A stretch of DNA of 64,000 nucleotides from Enoplolaimus lenunculus (lineage: Eukaryota > Nematoda > Enoplea > Enoplida > Thoracostomopsidae), in assembly GCA_030248215.1 (NCBI GenBank), contig JASANG010001712.1:103568-167567 (forward strand). The letters run 5' to 3'. The translations under genes were made by a program, and so were the position numbers. The notes under the pieces are model-generated. The model worked only from the letters and a program-made list of their open reading frames with translations. It was not told where the DNA came from and did no database searches. Shown piece by piece: positions 1-12,148 of this stretch (within the stretch, counting starts at the first letter, position 1; the number at the start of each line of letters is the position of its first letter).

Positions 1-439
1 ACATTGTAGGGTAAGGTTAACGCAAAATTTATCCCTTTAAATAGCGCAAAATTCAAGCCACTACATAATATAATCTCTATAACAGCATATATAACGACAC
101 TACCACAGCAAGTGCTGCATTTCATAATTTACATCAATCCATTTATTGCTGGCATAAGATGCAAAAGCCTCATAATGTAACATTCTGCAAAATTTCTGCA
201 GTCTATACATGATTAACATTAACATTAAACAGGAACACAGTCAGGATTTCAGAAAGAATGGGATCATCTTTATATTTATAAAATTCAAAAAACAGTATTT
301 GTTTGCTTGCCAACTGACAATTTAGTAAAATCTTATAAATAAAAAACACAAACGGAGCAGTTTTGACTATTTAAACCCACCTCTGACCACATTCGTGACC
401 ATAAATTACAACATTTTTAAATAACTTTCAAATACTTAC

Positions 440-3400
440 TTTGAACACCCACAGGTTCCGGCATTTCACCAGATGACATCGGTCCGTCCGCACTCGACTC
501 AGACAATCGACTTACACCCTCGTTATCTTCAGAATACTCAAGTGCCTGAACAAATCACAAGAAAAGTACACTAACTAAATGCATTGCTCCGCTAAATTAT
601 AAGGGTATGTGGAGCTATAGTTTTTTGGCAATTTTACTGTCATCCGACGCCGTCCCTCGCCGTTCAGTATTATAGTCCGCTAACTGTTTACGTAAAATAC
701 CGAACGGTGGCGGACGGCGAAAACGACAAATATAGCGCCACCTTAAGTTTTCAATCGAAAAGCGGTCACAATCTTTAATTATGTACACTTATGAAACATT
801 GGCATGGTTTTTGAAATCTTACTTAAGTATTTACTTAATTATACTTAAGTATAAGTGATGTACTTGAGTGGGCTTATAGACGTGAAATGCAAGCCATTGC
901 CATAACAAGAAAATAATAATATATTTTTATAAAGAAGTTACCGTGACTCTTCAATTCCAACTATACCAAGGTTAGTAATGTCTGAACTGTTACTCTGTAA
1001 TACATCAAATTTAGTCAGCGACTTAAGTATATGCTTAACTTAACTACGCTTTTAAAAACAACAAAATGGTTAATTAATTACCTACTTAGCGCGCACAGAA
1101 GTACTAAGCCGCACTTCTGTAGTGTTTTCGAAAACCAATCATGATGTCAGCAAAGTAGGCATGTTGTAAAAGGTTCCTTTCAACAATCCTAACAAAACTA
1201 TAATTATAGCAAAAAATATATATGCAAAAAACGCGAATGCATATAGAATAACTTCGTCTAAAATCTTGTGTCCTACCAACCGTGTACTCACCTCTGAAGA
1301 CTGATCGCCACACTCCCGTGAAATTCGAACCACACTGCGCCTTGCCGGTACAGCGCGGGCTCTTGCTGCCCCCCACGACTCTGATATCAACCTTGAAGTA
1401 TCATCATCCTCTCCCTCTGCTGGCTTAAGTCGTCGTATTGTAAACAGCGCAATAAACCCCAACAACGCGTGTGCAGTAACCATAAACAATAATATGCATT
1501 CAAGATCGCTACGATCTTCATGCCATGATTGCGGATGAAAACGAAATAACGATTTGTACAGCAGTACAATAAACCCAGTGCCAAATAAGTATCCTGAATG
1601 TAAGAAGCCTAAAACCATAATGGTATTTTCCATATCATGTATCATTTTCCAGGGTGCAGAGCGGAACAGGATTATACCGGGATCGGGATCGGAACAGGAA
1701 ATTAGGTGTCAGTTAGCTGTCGCATGAACAAACTGCCGATGATTTTTGGTTTTGTAAAAGCTAAACTACAATCAATTACTGATAAGTTAACTGATAGAAA
1801 TCAACTTAATAGATAATACAGAATTACTATGCAACTTATCACATGAAGTAGGATAAAAATTAAAACTTCAACTTTTCGATTCTGATTGATTATAGAACCG
1901 GAATCGAAACTCGTTTTGATCGGAATTCTAATCGGAATCGAAATTACGGTTACACCCAGCGATTTTTACTGAAGTAACTTAAAAAACAACAATTTCAATA
2001 ATGTCAGTCACATGCCTACCGATAACACGTCCTTGAGCAGAAGATGAAAAATTTCGCACCGAAGTTATCAGCGCAGTTTTGTACAAATACGAGCCACCGT
2101 GACCTGCAAAAAGAAGATATTAAAACTGCATAAAAAATTAAAGTCCATATCAGTAACTATACATATATACAATATAGCATTTAGCATGAATACGTAGCAT
2201 TTTCCAAGAAACTACCGTATATAAAACGTAAACGTGGTTCAAAAACATATTTCCAAACACCACTATGCACCGACCAAATATCTTGTGAAAGATACTTTCT
2301 GCAAATCATGCTCAGGACTGTGATAGACCGAAATTACGTTTTTTTGGGAAATAAAAGCTAATTGGTTTGCAAAATATAATTCATGCTAAAACTACACGTA
2401 AACACCTGACACAACAGGTCTGAAAAATTAATCACTTGCCTGCAATAAAATAGCAAAATCCAAGTATGTATGCGTGATTATGAATGTAGGAGCGTACTTT
2501 GATTGCACTGTATAATGTCGCATATCCCAACGGTGGAAGTATGAAACTAAAATACTTAAAGGTATAATAAAAATAAATCAGCTGCAAACTGACACAATTT
2601 TTTCCAAACCTAATTGTTTAGTAACAAAACGACAATTAATAAACATTATATAATATATATTAGAGCTGCTCGGAACCGCGGCCAGAAAGTGGTGGCGGGG
2701 CCGGGGCCTACAATGAAAACATGTGGCTAAATTGTATGTTAATTTTACTATACTGTTGTTTTATTAAATTTTATTGTACTTTAATTTTTATACGTATATA
2801 TCTCTACCTTAAAACGGAATGAGAATGAGAACGTGCTTCTGTTGTTACTCTACGTAGTTCCATAAATTATACAGTATACCATCAATACGACCAGACACAT
2901 ATCTATTTGTCGTATAGGTATATAAGCAGAAAACAGCATCGTATGTCACGCTGACACTTCAAGCGATTGATCTCGCTTTCTATACGTGTGAATATGTATT
3001 TTTCGAGCGTCTTATGAATGGGTTTTTATTACAGCAAGCAAGAATCTTAGCCGCGCCCCCGGCACAAATCCTGGCCCTGAGACAGCTATAAACCTGACCT
3101 GATTACGTTTAAAATGAATGGTCCTCGTTTTTTGTGGATCCATGCACCAGGAAATCCAGCGGTTGAGCCAAGAACGCCCGCGGAAAATATTGCAGCACCT
3201 GAAACGTAAATCTAACTCAATACAATAGGACCTTACATTGAATTAATATGCTAATTACTATGCTTGCATTTTATAAACCATAGCATAAATCGGATTCTTG
3301 TCACTCAATACGTAACTAAACCAAAACATTCAGCAGCTGGTGACGCCTGACTACACTGAAAGAATGGTTTACGGTGGTGGCGTATGCCACATTAGGTCGG

Positions 3401-3763
3401 CGTGGGTGGCTATTCAACCCTCCTTATCAGGCATAATGGACGCCTTGTGCACTTGAGTTCGTTTCTATGGCACCAGCCGCTGCGTCTGGGAGGCAGGATG
3501 CGCATGGGCTGCCTATCCCTTGGCACCCCGCAAATGATTACATACTGGGAAATCTTAAAATTTGCATTCTGAGTACAATACAAAATCAAATCGAAAGTAC
3601 CTTGTGTTCGTGTGAAATTAAAGGCATACAAAAGGTCATCTTCAAACGAAGTAAATGAAAAAATTGTTCCAGTTAAACACATTCCAACGAAACCAACAAG
3701 CAAACATAACAACCGCAATACTTTCCATGAATCAAATATTGTGCAACACCCTCTTACATCCAT
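440..3763 (-). CDS. MFS transporter, nodulin-like / monocarboxylate type (N-terminal half; runs off left edge)
   Basis: Minus-strand gene in six readable exons: 3763-3601 (ATG), 3198-3099, 2546-2440, 2103-2020, 1593-1292 and 545-440; it continues past the window edge. All five junctions keep phase (1,2,1,1,0). The protein opens with one membrane segment (about residues 15-36), then TRTQGAAIFSAGVLGSTAGF, as in the first two helices of nodulin-like MFS proteins. Next come GPFILNVISFILPPLGYATLY (helix 3, positions about 3110-2510, quoted here in shortened form), a fourth helix, and the family hallmark TALITSVRNFSSSAQGRVIG. An acidic and Ser-rich cytosolic loop follows (EGEDDD; exon 6), as expected between the two six-helix halves. 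Inferred role: plasma-membrane or organelle transport of a small organic solute, substrate unknown. The intron between exons 3 and 4 starts with GC rather than GT (GCAAGT at 2439-2434). A repeat of another family (1651-1960) lies in the intron before exon 5. Family call is from recalled consensus, not a search. Confidence 0.8.
602..744. repeat. MITE-like repeat, CGCTATA-ended family
   Basis: About 143 bp with imperfect inverted ends (AAGGGTATGTGGAGCTATAG at left, TATAGCGCCACCTT at right) and a GC-rich inside containing CGACGCCGTCCC and GGCGGACGGCG. Copies with the same ends lie at 27709-27994, 54751-54901 and 57326-57484. It sits in an intron of the transporter gene. Confidence 0.6.
807..1136. 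repeat. MITE-like repeat, ACTTAAGTA family, copy 1
   Basis: Ends are inverted repeats: TTGAAATCTTACTTAAGTA at left, and a right end rich in TACTAAG and ACTTAAGT-like words ending in GTTTTCGAAAACC. Shares long stretches (GCCATTG-CATAACAAGAAA, CTTTTAAAAAC-ACAAAATGG) with 11464-11755. It lies in a transporter intron. Confidence 0.7.
1651..1960. repeat. MITE-like repeat, GGAATCGGAA family, copy 1
   Basis: Begins AGGGTGCAGAGCGGAACAGG and ends CGGTTACACCC, an imperfect inverted pair; the inside repeats the word GGAATCGGAA or its complement. A fuller copy is at 59829-60242. It sits just upstream (minus sense) of transporter exon 5, where it first looks as if it could belong to the coding region. 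Confidence 0.65.
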
Positions 3764-5828
3764 TACCTATCTGAAACGTTTAACAGAGTCAATAACATAA
3801 ATTTAAATAAACTAAGAAGATCTTTTGACTTCTGTATAAGCAGGATCGCTAAAAAAGCCATTTATATTACAAAAAACATTGATTTTAAAAACTACACCTC
3901 CAAAAAATATCTTTCACTAGCTACGTAAATATATGCCTAAAACTAATATAGAGAAGAATTCTATAGCTATCCAAAACTATCCAAAGTCTAGAGTATTTCT
4001 GCAGCATCTAAGAAGCTAGTAACATACACATGACCCAGTGTTAGATTAAGGCCCTACAACCGCTTTGCTCCGACATGACGAGGTCCTTTTATACTTATTA
4101 GTCGGTATTTAACATTAATAAGTAGTGATGTTAATCGATGTTGCCAAAAAACGGTGCCTTGAGAATATTAACTTGACTGGAAAAGGCATTTTTATAAAAC
4201 TTTCCAGGTTATAAACCTCATTCGCTTCGGTTGCCAAGAGAAATTTTACGTTGAACGTATATAGTACATCTCACATACAAAAAATTTACCCTCCTGTCGT
4301 TCATTCAAGGTTGAGAGCTCAGCAAACAAACTATTAGGGGGTTTTTCCCCTTTACGAAAAATTAGAAAAAATGAAAAAACAGAAAAATTCTTTTATAAAT
4401 ATGCATTATATAATTTAATAGCAAATACTTGCGTTTTAATAATACACATACAAAATCGCGAGAAAAACTGCAAGAAAATGCAATGTATAAATTAGAACTT
4501 TAATAATGTCAAGTCTATTAGCTTAAAATAGTGCTTAAGAAACAATTTATAAAAGTTAAAACATATTCCCTGGCAAGATAAGTAAAGCTTTCTTAATATA
4601 GTTTTAGTATTAAGTATATACCAATTTTTTACATTGTGGTGTTTCATAGGCTTGCGTTTATGACTGTTTGATTGGATACACTAGATTTATTTTCACACCA
4701 GACTTAAGCATATATTAAACTTCATTATTTTATATTGAAACACGAGCGCATGTTTTTCAATTTTTTTCCAAGATTTCCGGAAAACCACGAAACGTCGACC
4801 GCAGCGTTTCGGTGGCATTTATTGTTTTAAGCAATTTTTTGCTTTGCGTGAGAGATAGAATGTCAGGTTTAGGAACTTTTTTATTGACAAAATATATTTA
4901 TTGCTTAACTGGAACGAACCAGCTGTTGGAGGTGGTGTGCGCTATTAAAGAATTGGGAGGTCTGGCTCACTGCGGCCTTTAACCATAATGTTTGTTTTGT
5001 TATTTTTTTTTATTTTTTATATTTGCACCGCAGCAAAATATCGGATTTGCTACCAGTGTTAATATTAGGAAACGCGTACATAAGTGCCATTTTTAGGTCT
5101 TAGCCATATTATTTATATTTATCTGTGTTGTTGAGTTAGTGCTGAGGGTTGATGTTATTTTAATGTTTACGGTATACAGTTTTGAATTTGTACCTAACAG
5201 CCACATCTTATCTCAATTTTATAGCGTTTACATGTTAATTATTCTGTTGATTGTGTACATGTTGTATGGTCGAATGAGGCTATTGCTAATTTTAGGGCGG
5301 TAAACTAGCGTATAACCCGACAACGATTTTTACCGGAAACGGATATCCGGTTTCACACTGGCCGTGTAAAGTCTAAAACAAAGCTTAAGCCTTGCACAAG
5401 GAAAAATTGGTCTAAAATTTAAGCCTCTTTTATTGCCGCCTTGTAAGAAAGCAGGCAGTAGCTGATCCAGAGTGGGGCGGGCGGGCGTACGCCCCACGTC
5501 AGAAATCTTTTGTTATAAAACGGTAAGGTGTCTTACACTTTTCTCCCTCACAACTTTTTTGTGATATAATGATAATGTCCCTACATTACAATTTGCTTCC
5601 TCAGAAATTTTTTGCGACCTTACAATTTTCCTCCTCATAAAACGTTTTTGTTGAAAAATGTCGTTTCAAGTCATTTAGCAGCAGCCTTTCAGAAATTTCT
5701 GGATCGGCCGCTGAAAGCGGGGCATCACTTAAAGTTAAAACGGGCTGATGTTTGCACGATCTAGCTTAATGTGGTTCTTTCTCCTTGAAACGTAAAACGA
5801 TCATGTATATATTGTTCGAAAGAAGTCT
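3764..5828. other. gene-poor spacer
   Basis: AT-rich sequence upstream of the transporter start codon. I see no coding exon or clear inverted repeat. The promoter of the transporter should lie at its left end, but no motif stands out. Confidence 0.4.
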
Positions 5829-6215
5829 GATTTTCGATGGAATCTCTGTTCCAGTGATTTAAATCAGACGGAGTCAAACAAAATCAATTCTTTTTCAGGT
5901 TGCCAACGCAAACATTTATTTGTCAGTAGCAATCTTCTAAACCGAATACCCAGGCAAGAACTATTGAGGCGGTTGCAGAAAAAACAACGATTTTAGAATT
6001 GTATGTTTTACGGTCAAATACAAGGATCAGGATACTTCCTTTAAAGCAACGAGTTAAAACGAGCGGTTAAGAAACGGAAATCAAATATTCGGAAACCCAA
6101 AAACGCAAAATCGAGTTTCCAATATCTGAAATAGGAAATTTAATTTCAGATATCCGGATATCCGGAGAAATATCCGGGAAGAATTGCCGGATTTGCGGAT
6201 GTGAAAAAAACCGAT
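5829..6215. repeat. dispersed repeat, ATCAGACGGAG family, copy 1
   Basis: Shares AATCTCTGTTCCAGTG-TTTAAATCAGACGGAG, then AACGCAAAC-TTTATTTGTCAG-AGCAATCTTCTAAACC, and a right part with repeated ATATCCGGATA, with 10730-11122. The unit is about 390 bp. No protein-coding potential seen. Confidence 0.6.
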
Positions 6216-6613
6216 GCCTAGCACGACTTGTAAGCATTGATTAATACCCTTAAAGCAATATCCTCATGCGTATAAACCTTTCGCGCGACCGTAGGTACAA
6301 ATGGAGAAAACGGTAAGAAGTTTGAAATTTGTTTCAAACAAATATTTGACCTCAAAACTGTTTGTAAGATTTCAAAGATTATTAATTAATTACGGTGAAT
6401 ATTTACCAGTTTTATCAGATGGTTTTGCCAGACTTTGAAACACAGCAAAAGGGTTTTTATGCGCATCATGATGTTTTTTGTTTAACCAAATTTAATGGGC
6501 GACTGGGTTTTGCAGGAGAGGGGCACCGGAAAGCAGGATGGAATCTCTGTATTTTTCATTGGTTAAATAAATCTTGTAATTTTTCATACTAATTTGTACA
6601 AAAAATGCTGGTG

Positions 6614-6871
6614 CACTGCAAATTCCAATGAGTTATATATAATTTATCAATTCATCTGCCGACATCGCTATTTCTGAATCAATACCAGTAAACATTAACT
6701 CACTCTCAGTTGAGTTGATTCTCACTCTGCCTTGAGCTAACTCTGGGCGAGTTGTTAAATAACATATCTCAGAATGAATTGAATCATCTCAAAATTCTGG
6801 GTTCTGATAGCGCTCAGACTGAGTGACTAAACTCATTTTGAGTTAAAATCAACTCACTGAAATTTACATTG
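6614..6871. repeat. MITE-like repeat, AACTCAGAATGAGTT family, copy 1
   Basis: Starts CACTGCAAATTCCAATGAG and ends CTCACTGAAATTTACATTG, an inverted pair. The inside is a series of degenerate palindromes built on AACTCA/TGAGTT. It is the first of eight copies in the window (others at 34701, 34944, 35460, 35905, 40336, 46624 and 48693). Confidence 0.75.
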
Positions 6872-7533
6872 TATATCCTAACTTATTTTCAAATGCTTCA
6901 TCCCTAATTTATTTCACACAGGGCCAAGAAAGAATTGAATCAGCCGAAAAAATAAACAGAAACAGTCGACAAAATTGGACAAAATGTACCCGTGTCTCAG
7001 CAAATGCAAAGGTGTTAATGTTTAAAGTATAGATCAAGGTTTAGCAGCACATGATAAGCATAGGATACGTAAGACAAATATGTAAAATGGCTAAAAAGTA
7101 TCATCTGCCAAGTAGCTGGTCACAAACTAGCAGGGTTTTCGTTCGGGTTAAAAAAATCTGCTAACAGGCTTTGTAGTTTCATTTTCCACGATCATTCATT
7201 AACACATTTCGTTCAAAGTTTAACGCGGTTACACAACTCGAATTCAAGACATATATGTCTGCAATCTGTATAGCAATTACTTGAATATAACACATTTATG
7301 TTCTAACCATTTCAGTCACTAATTTCTGAGCCACTTAACTCTATTAATGTCTCAAATACAAGACATGTAATGTCTAGAAAATTTAAGAACGTAAAAGTCT
7401 TGAATTTTCAAGACAATTTATTTTCTGCGTACAGGCCAAGCAAAGCCCTAAACTTTTAAAAACTCCGGATTTTTAATTCAAGAAATTAAGTTATTTCACG
7501 AAAGCGGACGTTATCCATAAGAACTGTAGCATA

Positions 7534-9677
7534 ATGAAATTAAACACGAGGTTTGTTCAATTATTATCCTCATGGTCAACTTGGCTGGTAATGGTTGTAG
7601 TTCTCGCGGTGCTTGGAGGACTGTTAATTGCGTGTTGTGATCACAATTTGCGACTGATTTGGGAATGTCATGTAGCCGATCAAGATACCACCGCCGAAAC
7701 TGATGGTAATAATTATTGGATATCGAACAGTTCTGTTGCGATGGATTTTAACAAAATAAAGAATGCTAATGACGTCATCGATACGTCTGATTACGTGATT
7801 GGCGACAATTATAACGTCATCATCCATAGTCATGACGTCATCGATCACAATGGTGACATCGTTAACCATGCTGATATTGGTATTGATAGCGATGATGTCA
7901 TTGGTCGGGATGATTACGTCATTGATCGCATGAATGATGTCATCGTTCACACTAATGACGTGTATGATCAGTCTGATGAAGAAAATAATTCTACCGTATC
8001 ACAATTTACTGTAACCTCACCAGAAGTGTGCGAGCGAAGTGCACAATTTAGGATCAACTTTACGACGTTTTTTGTCCTTGGAATATTGCAGGTAAAGCTA
8101 TTTTGCAGGAATATGTGCGTGGGTACAAAACTGCATTGAATACAGGAAAATCGTGGAATACTGCACTTATGATAACCAATAGCGTTCATTTGTAAAAGGA
8201 AAACTGAAATCGAGACTAAAAACCCACGCAGCAAAATTGATCCTGAAATGTCGAGCAGTTATACTTCAAGCTGACCAAATTTTTTTGATATCTTCTACTG
8301 ACGATTCAAGCATATACCACAGACATATCATATTAGTTTGAACCAGCTTGCGGAATAAATGGTTTAAAACTGCGTAAATTCTAAAGCTTAAACGCTTACA
8401 TGAGATAATTAACTCATGTATATTATATATTTATATGATATATATAAATTATTATATATATATATATATAAGCCAAATTTTCAACATCCTGAACACGTCG
8501 AGTTAAGTCACAAATGCAAGATAACGTCACGTCTTTGCAGCCATGACATTGTGAAACACATTTAAAAACCTCGACAAAGTATTTTTTAACATTTAAAGGG
8601 AATTATCGCCGTTGTACCGGTCGTCTTATGCTCATTGGCACTTCATTATGGTCGCGGAAATGCGTTAACGGAACCGTTGTATATTTTTGGTTTGTTTAAT
8701 CGGACGGCAACTGTCAAACTGTTGTTTACTATTAGCATTGGATCAGCAATCGGTAATGTTTTTTAAGACGATTGGAGTTTCAGGATTAGGCGTAGACTCA
8801 GGCCTAGGTTAGGTGAATATACCTAAGCTTCAAGTTTACACATACTTGAGCCTTGGCCCATATTTTCAAATGGGTATAAAACAGGAACTGGTGAGGCTAG
8901 AAATGTTTCGCAATGGTTGCAAACCTATCGCCAACTGGTGATTGGCGCCATACGGATTTGACATTATGGCAAGTTGGATAGGGCATTCGGTATTAAGATC
9001 GCATTCGATCCCGCTACTCATAGATGGAAGGTGTTTTCATTTTTATTAGACTGCGTAAACTTAACGCTAGTGCCCAAAGGCTGTCATGTCTTGTAGAGAT
9101 TTTGTACTGTTCATACCTGTAGCAGATGTTATATACACATTGTGCATTGCGTATTTATACGAACACTATTTGCAATTAGTTGCTCATAGTATACTCGGCC
9201 CAAGTATATATAGAACAGGGCCGGAACGTTTTCCGGCGGGACTGTAATAGATTTAGCTTAAGCTTTAGACTAATTTATTTGCTTAGGCTTACGCTTACGC
9301 TTAGGCTTAGATATAGGCTCATTCTTACGGTTAGGCTTAGGCTTCGACTTAGATTTAGGCTTACGCTTAGGATTATGCTTATACTATTTTTCCGGCCCTG
9401 TTCTATACATTGGTCATATACCCAATATGGAAAAAATGTTTTGTATTCTGTTCCAGGCAGCGTCGCTGGCTGCGTGAACATTCTTGCCGTAATGGCCACT
9501 GTCCAGCCGATATTATCGCATTCGTGGACAGGAGTTTGGGTCACCACAGCGGTGATTGTAATCGTTTCACTTGGTCAAATTGTAGTTTTTGCTATTGGCG
9601 GCGTTCGAATTTGGAGACAACAACTCGTTCCAGCGACAAGTTCAGATTCATTCATGATTTTAACTGAAGCATCTTGA
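7534..9677 (+). CDS. four-membrane-segment protein with Asp-Val-Ile repeat loop, family unknown
   Basis: Three exons with agreeing phases: 7534-8091 (ATG to phase 0), 8599-8752 (phase 0 to 1) and 9457-9677 (stop TGA); about 310 residues. Segments: TM1 about residues 15-35 (WLVMVVVLAVLGGLLIACC), TM2 about 173-201 across the first junction, TM3 about 221-250, TM4 about 262-283. The 135-residue loop between TM1 and TM2 is acidic, with about ten degenerate units of a VI-x-x-x-x-D type (for example HSHDVIDHNGDIVNHADIG), Asn-linked glycosylation sites (NSS, NNS) and two Cys. The tail is short and Ser-rich. Topology suggests a surface membrane protein of the tetraspan kind, but it lacks the CCG signature of true tetraspanins and I recognise no family. 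Intron 2 carries a TTAGGC-type repeat (9197-9413) ending 43 bases before exon 3. Confidence 0.75.
8418..8471. repeat. AT dinucleotide microsatellite
   Basis: Nearly pure TA/AT run in intron 1 of the four-membrane-segment gene, with a pure (TA)n core at about 8454-8470. Confidence 0.85.
9197..9413. repeat. TTAGGC-bearing MITE, GGCCGGAACG end type
   Basis: Left end GGCCCAAGTATATATAGAAC then AGGGCCGGAACG; right end CCGGCCCTGTTCTATACATTGG. Between them are two blocks of TTAGGC-like hexamers (TTAGGCTTACGCTTACGCTT and similar). Intron 2 of the four-membrane-segment gene. Confidence 0.8.
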
Positions 9678-9735
9678 TTTGGTTCGCGTCATACGCGAGT
9701 TCTTTTGGCTGTTTGCTAAAATTGGTATTTAAGAA

Positions 9736-9758
9736 AATAAATTTGTCGAACGAATAAA
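9736..9758 (+). terminator. poly(A) signals of the four-membrane-segment gene
   Basis: AATAAA at 9736-9741 and again at 9753-9758, about 60-80 bases after the stop codon. Confidence 0.6.
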
Positions 9759-10004
9759 TAAATATTTTTTAAAATCATAAATTTAAAACTGCTTCGAGTG
9801 AAAAAATGTTTTGATGTTTACCGCTGAGACAAGCCATTCAGCTACAATGCCTACATGTCCGCAGGTGCTCAATTGCCAAATGCTGTATAGACACGGTACT
9901 GGTTCAGTCCCCTCCACATAAAGACCGCCCCAGAAAAGATAACGAGCCTATTAAGCCTAAAGCCTATAAGCACGAGAATAAGGGTCTTTTCGGTTATCCC
10001 CTCA

Positions 10005-10390
10005 GCCAGCATTTGCCCAAAAATGGTCGGATTTTAAAATTTTTGCATATTTTATCGTCCCATGACCTTAAGGTCGCATGGGAAAATTTTGGTGTCAAAA
10101 AGTTAGGCAACTTATTCACCATTCGACGCAGCTTGCGGAGCTGAGTTGCATGGTGTTAAATTTTTTTAATCAGACACGGCTAACGAGTTGTGGTCGAATA
10201 AATGTCTTATAATTTGTGTAACCTTTTGACGAAAAAATTTTTCGGGTCCAGGGGGGACCTTGCGACATTAAAAAAAATCGAATTTCTCAAAAATTCAAAT
10301 TTGGGTGTGAGATGATCAGGGCAGGTTTTGAAAAGCTCAAATATGCAAAAAATTTTAAAATACGACCATTTTTGGGCAAACTCTAGTTGG
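10005..10390. repeat. non-autonomous DNA transposon with about 50 bp inverted ends
   Basis: Left end GCCAGCATTTGCCCAAAAATGG followed by TCGGATTTTAAAATTTTTGC; the right end is the near-perfect complement (AAATTTTAAAATACGACC then ATTTTTGGGCAAACTC). About 386 bp, no open frame. It is the only copy of this family I see in the window. Confidence 0.75.
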
Positions 10391-10729
10391 ATGTTAGAAC
10401 TGTTGTTTTGTAATTAGATGTTGAGATCGAGAGAATTTTTATGCAACCAAAGTATGATTAATTTAAAATTGCAAAATTCCGGTTTCGATTAATTGTGCAA
10501 TCACATCGGAACACTACGATGTACTTTTGTAGATAAAGAATTCTTCAGCCCGTATGCAGCTTCAAAAGTTCAGCTTCATATTATGTAGTGGAACAGGTAA
10601 ATTTGTCAACAATTTTCGTGGAAGTAAAAGGCTACTAATGTTTTCAGGGATTACTAACGCAACAAAATGGTCAGAATTGTGAATCGCATTAATACTCTAA
10701 ACATTTCATTTTCGCTAATTATACACTAG

Positions 10730-11122
10730 AATCTCTGTTGCAGTGGTTTAAATCAGACGGAGACAACCAAATCAACTCATTCACAGGGCCGGCTTAAGAT
10801 AGTCGGTGTCACAAACAGTTCCAAGGGGGGCCCCAATAAAGTGTTTACAACTGTAAAACTTCGTGGTCAGCGAAAAACATTCAGTTTGCCAAAATAAAAC
10901 CCCCAGTGGGTCAGCCCCCAATTGAGGGGCTTAGGTGGCGCTTCCGCCTGCAATGCTCATTCAGGTGGTCAACGCAAACTATTTATTAGTCAACAGCAAT
11001 CTTCTAAACCAAATGTTTTGGTTATCCGAAATAGAAATTTAATTACGGATATCCGGATAAATATCGCGGTGAAAATTGCACAATATCGGGATATGAAAAA
11101 ATATCCGAAGCCCATAACTATC
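10730..11122. repeat. dispersed repeat, ATCAGACGGAG family, copy 2
   Basis: Same family as 5829-6215, with an extra block of about 180 bases (about 10787-10965, starting CACAGGGCCGGCTTAAG) placed between the two shared halves, so it probably contains a later insertion. Confidence 0.55.
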
Positions 11123-11463
11123 TAACATAGTATCACCCTTACCTAACCCAAGATAATGCAACGAATTGCTGTTATTTATAAACAACGATAATCAATGAAA
11201 CTTACAATACTGCGTGCGTTGGTTGTACAACAGTTTTTGATCAAAATACACGGTACAAAAACGGTCACTACACACAACAATGCGTGAGAAAATTTTTTTA
11301 CTACATACACCACTATAATGCAATGTCGGTTCAATTAATAAGAAAACATCAACAACTAGTGTGTCGGAGTGAGACGCACAGGACATCCAAGTTTCAATTT
11401 ATTCAAAATTGAAATTTTTCCAAACCAGTATTCTGAGTAGCAAAATATCCCACAGAACAATTT

Positions 11464-11755
11464 GTTTCTGAAATCTTACCTAAGTATTTACTTAAGTTAT
11501 ATATAAGTAATTGCAAGTCGCCAACTTAAGTAAATTGTTAACTTTTTAAGCAAAAACAAATAAATTACAAATGTGAGCCATTGTCATAACAAGAAAGTAA
11601 TAGTCTTGCTTTATATTAAGAGGGCATCTTAAGTCTACAGTTTCTATTAGACCAACGTTTACTTAACTTAAGTACGCTTTTAAAAACGACAAAATGGTTA
11701 ATTAATTAGCATGTACTTATGTACTAAGTCGTACTTAAGTAGGGTTTCAGAAACC
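11464..11755. repeat. MITE-like repeat, ACTTAAGTA family, copy 2
   Basis: Starts GTTTCTGAAATCTTACCTAA and ends AAGTAGGGTTTCAGAAAC, forming inverted ends. Clearly homologous to 807-1136. Confidence 0.7.
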
Positions 11756-12148
11756 CAGCCAATATGATATAAGGGCTTGTTCAAAGATTTCATACCGCAT
11801 TGCGCGAACAATTTCCATGTCAAATAGTTGTCTTATATTCAACAATTTAGTTTCTGATTTTTATGTATGTAAAAAAAGCTGTTCAGTTATTTTCTTAAAG
11901 TGTAATAATCAAATTTTAATGATATTTGGGTTCAGCTTAGGCTCTTCCAACTAAAGTTGACGTACCTTATCTTGGGTTGTAAAATTAGGGAATTTGGTTG
12001 AGCTTAACCCCAAATTTTGAAAGCGAGTTCTCTGGCAAATCTTGTTTGTAACACATATATGTCTTAAAAATCAGCAAAACAAGACTTTTAGTTCAGACAC
12101 ATTTGTCGTATATTTCAGGCATATTTGTCTTGTATTTCAAAAATATTT

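Noticed and set aside
1594-1645. N-terminal extension MIHDMENTIMVLGF of transporter exon 5
   Set aside because: The phase-matched acceptor at 1593 joins exon 4 to GYLFGTGF and restores the family motif; the extra residues would be intronic.
3094-3098. Alternative donor 5 bases downstream of transporter exon 2
   Set aside because: It would join exon 2 straight to exon 4 in phase but skip membrane helices 3 and 4; the donor at 3099 fits the family better.
7624-7950. Minus-strand 108-codon frame opposite the Asp-Val-Ile repeats
   Set aside because: Mirror image of a palindromic repeat; no start context or exon partners.
9275-9547. Ser-Leu or Arg-Leu repeat proteins (also at 23852, 29018, 48219 and elsewhere)
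   Set aside because: TTAGGC-type arrays are free of stops in some frames and translate to RLRLRL or SLSLS strings; they are repeats, not genes.
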